The position numbers and the translations under genes are program-made. Below are positions 6,518 through 15,423 of a DNA stretch of 64,000 nucleotides, piece after piece. How positions within the stretch are numbered: position 1 is the first letter of the stretch; the number at the start of each line of letters is the position of its first letter. The DNA is from G963662905 sp965230045 (GTDB lineage: Bacteria > Bacteroidota > Bacteroidia > Bacteroidales > WRLA01), in the NCBI GenBank assembly GCA_965230045.1, contig OZ245940.1:2914001-2978000 (forward strand), read 5' to 3'. The notes beneath the pieces are model-generated. The model had not been told where the DNA came from. It saw only the letters and a list, made by a program, of their open reading frames with translations, and did not search any database.

Positions 6518-9340
6518 TTACAGTCCAATGCTTAGCTTCACACTGCCATAAAATTGCCCACCTACCGAACGCAGGCTGACCAAATGAACCCCTTTCGGCA
6601 CTGAATTCAGTTCCACATCTATTTGGTTTGCACCTTTTTGGATGCTTTTGTGCCATTGCTGGCAAAGCCTGCCGTCAATACTGTAGAGGCTGATCTCTAT
6701 TTCACCGGAAACTTCTGAATCAAACTGCAGGGCAGCTGTTCCTGATGTTTTTTGATATATGCTCAGGTTTGCCAACGGGCTCTCTTCAGAAAGCCATTCG
6801 TCCATTCCCTTTTCTTCGCCAAACAAATCGCGGGTTAGCTCAAACTGACGGGCAGCCAAAGTACTGTTGCCTCCAGACTTTAGGTTTCCCTGTGCAGCAA
6901 CAAGTTCTTCAACATACTGCTTGTCAAGTTCGGCAAAAATTTGGTCCGGATAATCAAAAGGATCGGCAATGATCTGGTTGAAACCCGAAAGGGCCTGGTG
7001 CAGGCTGCCGCTTTTTACATCGCACCAGCAAACCATCGACCTCAGCAACCTGAACATGCGCGCCGTGTCTTCGGTAAGTTCTAATGTGGATTGGAAATAT
7101 TGCTTCAGGCCTGTATAATCACTATTGTGTTTTGCCTGCATTTTATAAAGCACTTTTGTTGCGCTGATGGCTTCTTCGCCTTCGGGATAACCGTCGATGA
7201 TCCCTTTCAGGATATTTTCAGCCTGTGCATAATTCCCGTTTTCCACCAGTTCCATGGCTTGCCAGAGCATGTCCTGTGGGCCGGATTCTTTCAGCATATA
7301 GGAGTTTGGCGTCCATACCGGGAACCAGTCATAGGCTGCCGATGGATAAAGGTGCGATGAAGGGTTGAAATTGCTGCCCCAGTAGTTGTTGCGCACATCA
7401 AGCGATGCAGGGGTATAAAAACCTGCCGCATACACATAAGGGGACGAAGAACCATAAATGATATTGTGCTCAAAGGTATGTGGGAAAGAGGATGACGTGG
7501 CATATACCTGGTATTGCGAATTGCCGGTAATGCGCTGTGCCAGGCTGGCAACTGAGGTGTGGCCGGTAAGCAAACTGCTGCTGCTGTTGAGGCTGGCCAC
7601 GCCAATGCTGTTCCCGCTGATGGTATTATTGGTGATATCTACATCTGTTTGATAGGCAATAACGCCATAATGTGTGCCCGAAGTGGCCGAACATATTATG
7701 TCGTTATTGCTGACATCCTCCATGGAAATACCGCCATGTCCGCAATAATACAGGCTGATGCCGTCGCCGGAAGAATAGCTGATGTTATTGTTGGAAATAT
7801 CAAAATCCTGATAATCGCTCAGGTAGATGACATAATCTTCGTTGGTGCCGTCAAATGAACAGTTGTTTACCTCCAGTGTATGCAAGGAAGTGGCTACATT
7901 GGCATAGATGGACGAATTGGTGAAATTGCACTGGCTGAAACTGCTGGTGCTGCTGCGCAGGCTCACATGGGCATCCTCGAAGGCGCAGTTACTTACCGTA
8001 AGCCTTGCCGAGCCATAGATACCGCAGTGGTCGAATTCTATTCCCTGCAAGCTATAGGATGTGGTCATGGCATCAAAGTCCAGGCCTTTCCAGTCGTGGC
8101 CGTTTTTGGAACTGAATTTGACGTTGTTGCCAAAGCTAACATTTCCCCGGATAATTATTGCCGAATGCGATGGGTCGGAAGTGCCATGCGGATCATCCAA
8201 GATAAACTCCACATTGTCGCCAATTACTAAACTGGCGCCAGCTTCCACGGTGATTTTTGCATCGTTGATAAAATGCACTTTGGCCTTATCGTAGAGCGTA
8301 AGGGTTTGGCCGGGCATAATGCGCACATCTTTTGTTACGCCTATGATCCCCCGATGGCTATCGGTGATGGTGATGTCCTCGAACATCAGGGTAGGGAAAC
8401 GCAGGGAGGTGGTGGAACCTATTGAACCAAGGTCAGACATAACCGGAGTTTCAATAGTGGTTTCATGCGAAACTTCCCAGGCGTAAGCTTCATAAACACT
8501 TATGCAATTATCATTATTAAGATCTGCATTTGATAAAGGCTCATTGTTATAGGTGGTAACACCTTCTAAAGGTGTCTCTCCATTAGTTGAAGAATACATA
8601 TGGAAATTGAATTCACCGTGATGGTAAGTAACTCCGTTTCTAACTTCATTTTCGACACCCGGATAATCATCAGCTCTCCATGCCGTGTCATCCGGTAAGC
8701 AGGCTGAATGGAAAAAAGAATTATTTGCTTCCAATTCGTCAACAAATCCACCTGAACGACATTGCTGCATCCAGAATACTTTCTTACCTGCCTGTATAGG
8801 ATCAACCAATGCTGCAAAGTCATCATCACTTATTGGAAGCTCATGTAACATTAAGGAAGAATTCCCATTTGAGCCTATTCCATGGCCATGAGACCAAACA
8901 AAAAGGAAATCATCTTGGCTTAATTGAGGGAAACCATTATTTCCAGTTGCCATGCCGTTAAAAACAAGCTCCAGCTTATTTCGGTAAGCAGAATAATCAG
9001 TTACTGTTTTTGAGCTTCCAGGATCATACCGATCATGTATAGTAAAAAGCCGACAATAATCAATTCCACCAGCATAGAGCACGTAAACATTTTCCTCAAG
9101 AAAACCTTTTCCTCCTTCACTAATAGGTTCTGTTAGCATTTCCCACATTAAATAAATATCGTTCCAAAACTCATCATTACCTCCACCTAGTCCCCCATTC
9201 TATTGGCTGCTCAATGGTAATGGATCAGTACTTTTTGAGTAATCCCCCGCAATAAGCACGGCATATTTTTCCTGTGCCACAGCCAGATTGCTTATACCCA
9301 GGATCATAAAAAACAGAAAGAAAGATCGAAAGTAATTCAT
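6518..9340 (-). pseudogene. Secreted C13-like (caspase-fold) cysteine protease with beta-helix and sorting domain, interrupted by an amber codon
   Basis: Reading from an ATG at 9340 gives a signal peptide (MNYFRSFFLFFMILGISNLA, then VAQ) and the strand KYAVLIAGDY. TAG follows at codon 47 (9202-9200), and the same frame then runs open for 893 further codons to 6518. The part after the stop has the protease pair His (WSHGHG, about residues 157-162 of the full frame) and Cys (WMQQCRSGG, about 200-208). Next come a right-handed beta-helix of Asn-rich repeats, a TPR-like stretch and a type A sorting domain. A single TGG-to-TAG change would explain the break, since the context SSQ-stop-NGG fits a Trp. 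Translation could restart at Met65 (9148) but would lack the signal peptide. A sequencing error is the alternative. Confidence 0.8.
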
Positions 9341-9457
9341 AATTTTTACTTTTGTAATACCAACCGGTTAAAGGGGTGCAATAAGGCCTTTGTTTGCGAG
9401 ATATCAGAGTCTTTTGCCCCCTGCTCCCGGTCAATATCGGTTTAACATTATATATAT

Positions 9458-10912
9458 TTACCTGACAATTTCCACCGGGCGTGCTGTAAAATACCTGCCG
9501 GCTTGCAGGCGAATTAGGTACAGGCCGTTTTTTACCTCCTTTCTGTTTTTATCTGTACCGTTCCACTTAATTTGATACCTGCCCGCAGTCTGTCTTTTGT
9601 CCAGGATTTTATCTATCATTTTTCCATTGAGGCCGTAAACCTCTATGAGTATTGGAGCCTCTTCTTTGAGGGTATAATCAATGGTGGTGCTGCCCCTTGA
9701 TGGGTTGGGATAAAGCCTGAAGGAATCAAATGCCTGTAGCTTGCCCTCCTCCACAGCTGTTGTTATTGCATATTTTCTGAAAAAAATAGATGAAAATACT
9801 TTTGTGTTTATGATGGTATCGGCCTTGCCATTGATTAAATACAAAAAACCATCGTGGTTAATAAGCTTATTATAGTAAATTCCATAAATACTGCTGTCCA
9901 AAAGCTCTCCAATCCATTTGCCTTCTGTTAACTGGTAATGCATGAGCCTATAGCCATTTCTCATTTCTTCATTATCAAGGATATGAACACTATTGCAATT
10001 ATCAATGATTATCGCTTGGGCATTAGCGTTTTTGGCTATCAATTGTGGATCCCTCCAATTAATGCCATCTAAATATGAATAATTAGTCCCATTTTCAGGG
10101 GGAGCCCCATCATCCAGAGACTGTCTCCAGGCTAAATGGGGATAACCATAATTATCCAAAGCTATATCAATTCCCACCCATACCCCGAATCCGGAACTAA
10201 CTTTTGTTAGCTCTGACCAATGCAAATTATTATAGGTTGTATAAGTAGCCGTGTGATCTAAGGGTGATTGCCATACATAATGATGATACCCGGCACAATG
10301 GACTACATTTGCTGAATCTACAATAGCCCGTTCTATGAAGAAGCTATTGCTACTATCATAAACTTCAATTATTTCGCCCCATTGTCCGTTTTCCAATACT
10401 CTGAAATATGCATTGCCATAGCTATTACCAAGAAACCAGAAACAAAACAGCTTGTCTTCATTGTCAATAGCAGGCCTGTTATCACGCGCTCCCGCACATC
10501 CAAACGAAACCGTATCCAAGTCACTCCAGTTTTCACCATCAAAATAACGATGAACTATATTGGGGTTTATACTTCCAACCCGGTGATCATAGAAGACATG
10601 CAGATTGTTTTTTGAATCAGAAAGGATATGTGGATCTTCCATCCACATACTATCATTTTGGGATATATCTTCCGGTTCGATCCAGGTCTGTCCACCATCT
10701 GTTGATTTGCTATAATAAATAATCCTATGAAATTGCAATATCTCATAGCTCCATACGCAATGAATCGTGCCGTCATTGTCTATGCAAAAATCAGGATATC
10801 TATTATACCCTTCTCGTGTGCTTATTTTAACCGGCTCCGTCCACTGCTGGGCAAAGCCATGGGTAAATAAGAAGACAAAAACAATGCTAAGGGTTATTCT
10901 GTTTTTTTTCAT
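9458..10912 (-). CDS. Secreted BNR/sialidase-like beta-propeller protein with type IX sorting domain
   Basis: The 484-residue protein has a signal peptide (residues 1-21, ending HGFAQ). A propeller of repeated blades follows, containing BNR/Asp-box-like elements such as STDGGQTWIEPE, along with repeated DN-GTIHCVW and DNYGYPHLAW strands. The last 80 residues are a type A sorting domain (FRLYPNPSRGSTTIDY, then GLYLIRL), which directs export through the type IX system and attachment or release at the surface. No clear sialidase FRIP motif or catalytic triad is visible, so the enzymatic role is open; carbohydrate or protein binding is equally possible. A weak promoter precedes it. Confidence 0.75.
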   Translation of the reverse strand: MKKNRITLSIVFVFLFTHGFAQQWTEPVKISTREGYNRYPDFCIDNDGTIHCVWSYEILQFHRIIYYSKSTDGGQTWIEPEDISQNDSMWMEDPHILSDSKNNLHVFYDHRVGSINPNIVHRYFDGENWSDLDTVSFGCAGARDNRPAIDNEDKLFCFWFLGNSYGNAYFRVLENGQWGEIIEVYDSSNSFFIERAIVDSANVVHCAGYHHYVWQSPLDHTATYTTYNNLHWSELTKVSSGFGVWVGIDIALDNYGYPHLAWRQSLDDGAPPENGTNYSYLDGINWRDPQLIAKNANAQAIIIDNCNSVHILDNEEMRNGYRLMHYQLTEGKWIGELLDSSIYGIYYNKLINHDGFLYLINGKADTIINTKVFSSIFFRKYAITTAVEEGKLQAFDSFRLYPNPSRGSTTIDYTLKEEAPILIEVYGLNGKMIDKILDKRQTAGRYQIKWNGTDKNRKEVKNGLYLIRLQAGRYFTARPVEIVR

Positions 10913-10958
10913 GCTTTTTTTATAAGAATATTTCTAATGGTTGTTGCAAATGCTGTAT

Positions 10959-10991
10959 CAAAATTAATAAAATAACTCTGAATAATGCAAA
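10959..10991 (-). promoter_or_regulatory. Possible promoter of the BNR protein gene
   Basis: On the minus strand TTTG (10991-10988) is followed after 21 bases by TAATTTTG (10966-10959). The spacing is two bases longer than the phylum norm, so the call is tentative. Confidence 0.4.
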
Positions 10992-11063
10992 TTGATTGAT
11001 GAATTTGTATTTATTCATTGTATTGTTGTGTGAACACTATCTTTTTCTGTGTGAATGAGTTAA

Positions 11064-11417
11064 GTGCTGTTGTTTGTAATTTTAAAAGGTATCACGCCAA
11101 ACCGCCTGCTCTACCTCGGCGACGGCCTGCCCGTAGGCATCGAACCCATCCAAAGCCATGTAGAACAAGAAGCTTTCGCAGTTGAAGGCAACCCCTTTTC
11201 CAACAGCCTGCAAATCAATATCAAGCTGGAATTTCAGGGAGAAGCCATGCTCCAACTAACCGATATGAACGGAAAGATTGTCCGTCAAAGCAAAATCATG
11301 CTGCATGGCCGGGCAAGCCGTTTCCTTATGCAAACACATGATTTGGCGCCGGGGGCTTATGTGTGTACCTTGGTGGCTGGGGGCGAGAGTTTCAGTGAAA
11401 AAATTATAAAACAATAA
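11064..11417 (+). pseudogene. Orphan type IX sorting domain (remnant of a surface-protein gene)
   Basis: From 11103 the frame encodes RLLYLGDGLPVGIEPI, then VEGNPFSNSLQI and the complete type A sorting domain ending IIKQ. It is almost identical in DNA to the last 315 bases of the genes at 13166 and 15424. The 13 codons before it, from the ATG at 11064, have no signal peptide and no relation to those genes. A stand-alone sorting domain without cargo or signal peptide could not be exported, so this is read as a truncated gene or a copied cassette. Confidence 0.7.
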
Positions 11418-11449
11418 TGGGAAGTTAACAAAAAAGTTACAAGACTTCC

Positions 11450-11479
11450 TTGCTGTTTCATATTAATTACATACTTTTG
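11450..11479 (+). promoter_or_regulatory. Bacteroidota-type promoter ahead of the 11603 gene
   Basis: TTG at 11450-11452, then exactly 19 bases, then TACTTTTG at 11472-11479. The predicted leader to the ATG at 11603 is about 115 bases. Confidence 0.65.
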
Positions 11480-11602
11480 TTTCGTAGTCATTGGAGATAA
11501 ACAAAGATTTTCTCCATTAAGCCCATCGCAATTTTCTTGTTCTGTTAATTATTAATGCATTATAATATTAACCCGTATTAACCAATTTTTAAAACTTAGA
11601 AA

Positions 11603-13144
11603 ATGAAAAACAACAGATCTCAAAACAAATTGAACAATTGGTTTTCAAACCTAAAAGCCGTAGCTTTAGTAGTAATTTTTGGTTTCTTTTTTAATGGGCT
11701 TACCATTGGACAAGTAAATCGGTATAAGGCGGTTATTGTATATAAAGATGCTTTTAATCAAAATTCGAACATTAGTCTAATTAATAATGTAAAGGCAAAA
11801 GGATTTAATACGGTTTTTCTAAAAGTTGAACAGTATTATGGTGGGGATCCTAATCCTCAAAATTTAGGGCTAAGGTGGTCTGCAACATATAGGGATAAGG
11901 TTGTTGACTTTTGTCATGTGGCTGATTCTTTAAAAGTGAAGGTTTTTGCATTTATTTTAGAATACCACACCGATCCCGAAACATGGGAGGATCCTGATAG
12001 TTGTGTTCAAGACGGTATGGAACGATCCCTTGATAGGATGTGGAAAATTGCTTATTATCAAAAACATGTTCGGAGTACTCCAAATCATACTGAGTATTGG
12101 GACAAAAATGCGCATTTTCATGGTGTTGTTACGAATCTTGAGCCTTGGGCTTTGCATAATTGGAGAAAAGGTGAGGGTGGACATATGTGTAGCTCATCAG
12201 ATAGGGCAATTAATGATTCAATTTTAAGAAACCAATTGGATCTCACAGCTCAGTTATACGAGGTTATGGAAGACAGCGGTTTTTTTATGCCCGAATATGA
12301 TACCAATAATTATTCTTTGCAAGATTTAGATAATATATATATGGGGACTGTTCATTGGAATTGGCATTATTTTTCCCAATTTGATCCTGACAGCTTTCCT
12401 CATGGTAACTTTAATAAATGGGTAGGAGTACATAATATTAATGGGCAAGATAAACACTATTTTGATATTATAATGCCTGAAACCTACTGTCCACAAAAAG
12501 GGAATACATGTATGAGTAAAGATTGTGTTGATAATGCTGTTGTAACCCTGTGTACCACAGATACCAGTTATGAAAATCAAGAAGCTGTTGGTCAATGCTA
12601 TGATTGGTTTGAAAAGCACTATTTTACTGACGATATGTTTTTGTCCAGTCATACAATACCTATAGATGCTGCACCAATTCTGGTTGGACATGGCTGGCAT
12701 ATGTTTGATACCTGGGTAGAAATGAGGATGGTGATGTATGAGACCTATTATCGGCAGGTAAATTGTTTTTTGGAAAGCAATTACAGGGGGTATTTTGCGT
12801 TTCATTATGATTCCTTAATGGCAATCCCTCACGGCCTGGGAGCCTATCAACCCATCTACTGTGGAGGAGGGGCTATAGATAAATCCATGACTGATACGAC
12901 AAATATAAATGTTCGTGAAATTCTGTTGTATCCCAATCCGGCTGATAAAGTAATAAACCTGAGGGGCTTGTGGGATGGAGACCAATCCATAATTTACGAC
13001 ATGAACCAAAATATCCATATCATATCTCAGGAAAAAACGATCGACGTACATATGCTTAAACCGGATCAATACATCCTTTGTGTAGTCGATAATAACGGTA
13101 AGATCGTGAACAGGCAGATTTTCTTGATCAAGCGCAATTATTAA
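11603..13144 (+). CDS. Secreted protein of unknown function, TIM-barrel-like, with C-terminal sorting domain
   Basis: I cannot assign a family to this 513-residue protein. It has a long N-terminal signal region (hydrophobic span about residues 19-35, cleavage near TIGQ). The body opens with strands and helices in the style of a glycoside-hydrolase barrel: KAVIVYKDAF, then GFNTVFLKVE, then LKVKVFAFILEY, then HGVVTNLEPW, then FDIIMPETY, then APILVGHGWH. The Glu residues at the ends of the EPW and PETY strands are candidate catalytic acids. The last 75 residues (EILLYPNPADKVINL, then LKPDQYILCVVD) form a type IX sorting domain of a different subtype from those of its neighbours. The gene at 13166 follows after 21 bases. 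Confidence 0.65.
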   Translation: MKNNRSQNKLNNWFSNLKAVALVVIFGFFFNGLTIGQVNRYKAVIVYKDAFNQNSNISLINNVKAKGFNTVFLKVEQYYGGDPNPQNLGLRWSATYRDKVVDFCHVADSLKVKVFAFILEYHTDPETWEDPDSCVQDGMERSLDRMWKIAYYQKHVRSTPNHTEYWDKNAHFHGVVTNLEPWALHNWRKGEGGHMCSSSDRAINDSILRNQLDLTAQLYEVMEDSGFFMPEYDTNNYSLQDLDNIYMGTVHWNWHYFSQFDPDSFPHGNFNKWVGVHNINGQDKHYFDIIMPETYCPQKGNTCMSKDCVDNAVVTLCTTDTSYENQEAVGQCYDWFEKHYFTDDMFLSSHTIPIDAAPILVGHGWHMFDTWVEMRMVMYETYYRQVNCFLESNYRGYFAFHYDSLMAIPHGLGAYQPIYCGGGAIDKSMTDTTNINVREILLYPNPADKVINLRGLWDGDQSIIYDMNQNIHIISQEKTIDVHMLKPDQYILCVVDNNGKIVNRQIFLIKRNY

Positions 13145-13165
13145 TTCAATGAGAGGATCAATACT

Positions 13166-15421
13166 ATGAAATTTCGAATAATTATTGCTATATCATTTTT
13201 GTTTTTCAATTTCCTGGGATCGGCACAGCAAACACACTGGGCCAATCCCAGGCCTACAGGAATAGAAATTAATGATATTATGTTTTTTGATAGTGAACAT
13301 GGATTTATGACTGGAGTTTATGGAACAGCTCTTGTAAGCAGCAATGGAGGTGTTTTATGGGAATCTGTAGAAACAAATTGCATTGAAAGTTTATTGAGGA
13401 TCTATCCGTTGGGAGGAGGTGAAGCACTTGTAAGCTCATCAGTCAACCTTTATCGTATTAATGATTTCGGGCATTCGTGGAGCTTTATTTCGTCACTATC
13501 TGATCTACATAATTTGAGGCCAACATCCATCGACATGATTGATGCACAAATCGGGTATGGGATGAATAGTAAAAACCTCTTAAAAACTATTGATGGTGGC
13601 AATTCCTGGTTTGTGGTGCAAGGCGATCTGGCGGATATCCTGCAAAGCGAAGAAATCAGGGGATTAGATTTTGTCGATGAAAATACAGGACTTATTTTTA
13701 GCTGGAGCGACAACAATAATGACGGACGGATATTCAGGACAGTGAATGGAGGAGCAAACTGTGCGCCATTGGAATACAGTTTTAAAAATAAGGTACAAAA
13801 ACCCGTAAGCATAGCAGGACTAAATGACAGCACCTACTTGCTATTATGTAGTACTTTTAATGGGAAAAATACTGATATTACATTTGGTACTGAGGTTATT
13901 AAAACAACCGATTTTGGAGAAAACTGGATTAATACTTTTAGAGGGATTGATCAAGGTTTGTATTTTTTGCCTGAACGGATGAACGTGTTCTTGGATTCTT
14001 TGATTTATGTGTGCGGAACCATGGGGCAGGAACAAGACAACGTAAAAATGATTTCTTCTTTTGATGTGGGCAATACATGGGAATTAAACACCTCTGTTTT
14101 GTTAGAGCAGTATGGCAATTATTCAATGAAGGCTGTAGAAGTTGTTAATACGAACAAAGCTTTTGCGTTTTACGAAACAAACCTCAGTCATGATCTGCCT
14201 CCAATTTTCGTAACTACCAGCAATCATCTGAACTGGGAGCCGGTTTACAGTAATTATAGAGGAGACATTTATAATGTATTATTTAGTAAAGATGAAATGT
14301 CTGCCCTTACACAGGATGGTATTTTGTTTAGTACTGATTATTTTGAGAGTTTTGATGAAATCAGTCTTCCTGAAATTTCGTTGGATGTATCAGGTCAAAG
14401 TGATGCTTTATCTGTTATTGCGATATCCGGAAATGATAGTCTTGGTTTTTTGATTGCCAAGAATAACGTGACCCAATGGAATAAATATAATACTGATATT
14501 GTTGGTTTTAAGCCAGTGTCTATTGAAGTTCCAAACGACAGGTGCTTTTATGTATTTGGTGATAGAGACGGTTATCTGCAAATAATATTTGTGTATAATT
14601 TTAATTCAGGAAATGTATCTGTTAAAGAGATTAACCTGCCTGATGGAATTGGTGATATTGAAAATGTATCCAACTTCTGTTATGAAAATGGGACGATTTA
14701 TGTTTTTTATAAATATTTCGGATATTATGCTTCTTCAGATCATGGAAAAACCTGGGAGAATAAACATTTGGAATTTTTGGATTATAAGCTATCTAAAGGT
14801 CTGGTAATGGATGACAGCATGGTTTATGTGTCAAACTATAATGAAATCTTCAGGTTCAAAGATGGAGATCCTTCTACCGCTGAACAGATAATCCCGAACT
14901 GGCTTCAAACAGGTTTACAAGATATTGATGAGTTTATTGTGCTGGATGACGGAAGGGTAGCAGCGATTGCAGCTGGTTATTGGGGTGTATATTATCTTTT
15001 AACAAAAAATAAAAATGATGAATGGAAAAAAATTGGGTTAAACCAAAAAATGCAAAAATTATGCTATGACCCTTTTTACGATGCTGTTTGGATCTATGGC
15101 GGTAATTGCCTGCTCTACCTCGGCGATGGCCTGCCTGTAGGCATCGAGCCCATCCCAACCCATTCGGAGCAAAAAGCTTTCTCAATAGAAGGTAATCCCT
15201 TTTCCAATAGCCTGCAAATCAGCATTAACCTGGAATTTCAGGGTGAAGCAACGCTCCAACTTACCGATATGAACGGAAAGATTGTCCGCCAAAGCAAAAT
15301 CATGCTGCATGGCCGGGCAAGCCGTTTCTTGATCCAAACACATGATTTGGCGCCGGGGGCTTATGTGTGTACTTTGGTGGCTGGGGGCGAGAGTTTCAGT
15401 GATATAGTTATAAAACAATAA
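13166..15421 (+). CDS. Large secreted YCF48/BNR-like beta-propeller protein with type IX sorting domain, paralogue A
   Basis: The 751-residue protein has a signal peptide (residues 1-20, ending LGSAQ) and mature start QTHWANPRPTG. Two propellers follow with repeated BNR-type turns such as SSNGGVLWE, KTIDGGNSWF, TVNGGANC, KTTDFGENW and SSDHGKTWE. The final 105 residues contain LYLGDGLPVGIEPI, GNPFSNSLQI and the type A sorting domain ending VIKQ. The next gene, at 15424, starts three bases after the stop and encodes a full-length paralogue, so the pair is a tandem duplication. The bodies have diverged strongly while the C-terminal DNA has stayed nearly identical. The likely place is the cell surface or exterior; no enzymatic motif is visible. 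Confidence 0.78.
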   Translation: MKFRIIIAISFLFFNFLGSAQQTHWANPRPTGIEINDIMFFDSEHGFMTGVYGTALVSSNGGVLWESVETNCIESLLRIYPLGGGEALVSSSVNLYRINDFGHSWSFISSLSDLHNLRPTSIDMIDAQIGYGMNSKNLLKTIDGGNSWFVVQGDLADILQSEEIRGLDFVDENTGLIFSWSDNNNDGRIFRTVNGGANCAPLEYSFKNKVQKPVSIAGLNDSTYLLLCSTFNGKNTDITFGTEVIKTTDFGENWINTFRGIDQGLYFLPERMNVFLDSLIYVCGTMGQEQDNVKMISSFDVGNTWELNTSVLLEQYGNYSMKAVEVVNTNKAFAFYETNLSHDLPPIFVTTSNHLNWEPVYSNYRGDIYNVLFSKDEMSALTQDGILFSTDYFESFDEISLPEISLDVSGQSDALSVIAISGNDSLGFLIAKNNVTQWNKYNTDIVGFKPVSIEVPNDRCFYVFGDRDGYLQIIFVYNFNSGNVSVKEINLPDGIGDIENVSNFCYENGTIYVFYKYFGYYASSDHGKTWENKHLEFLDYKLSKGLVMDDSMVYVSNYNEIFRFKDGDPSTAEQIIPNWLQTGLQDIDEFIVLDDGRVAAIAAGYWGVYYLLTKNKNDEWKKIGLNQKMQKLCYDPFYDAVWIYGGNCLLYLGDGLPVGIEPIPTHSEQKAFSIEGNPFSNSLQISINLEFQGEATLQLTDMNGKIVRQSKIMLHGRASRFLIQTHDLAPGAYVCTLVAGGESFSDIVIKQ

Positions 15422-15423
15422 TT

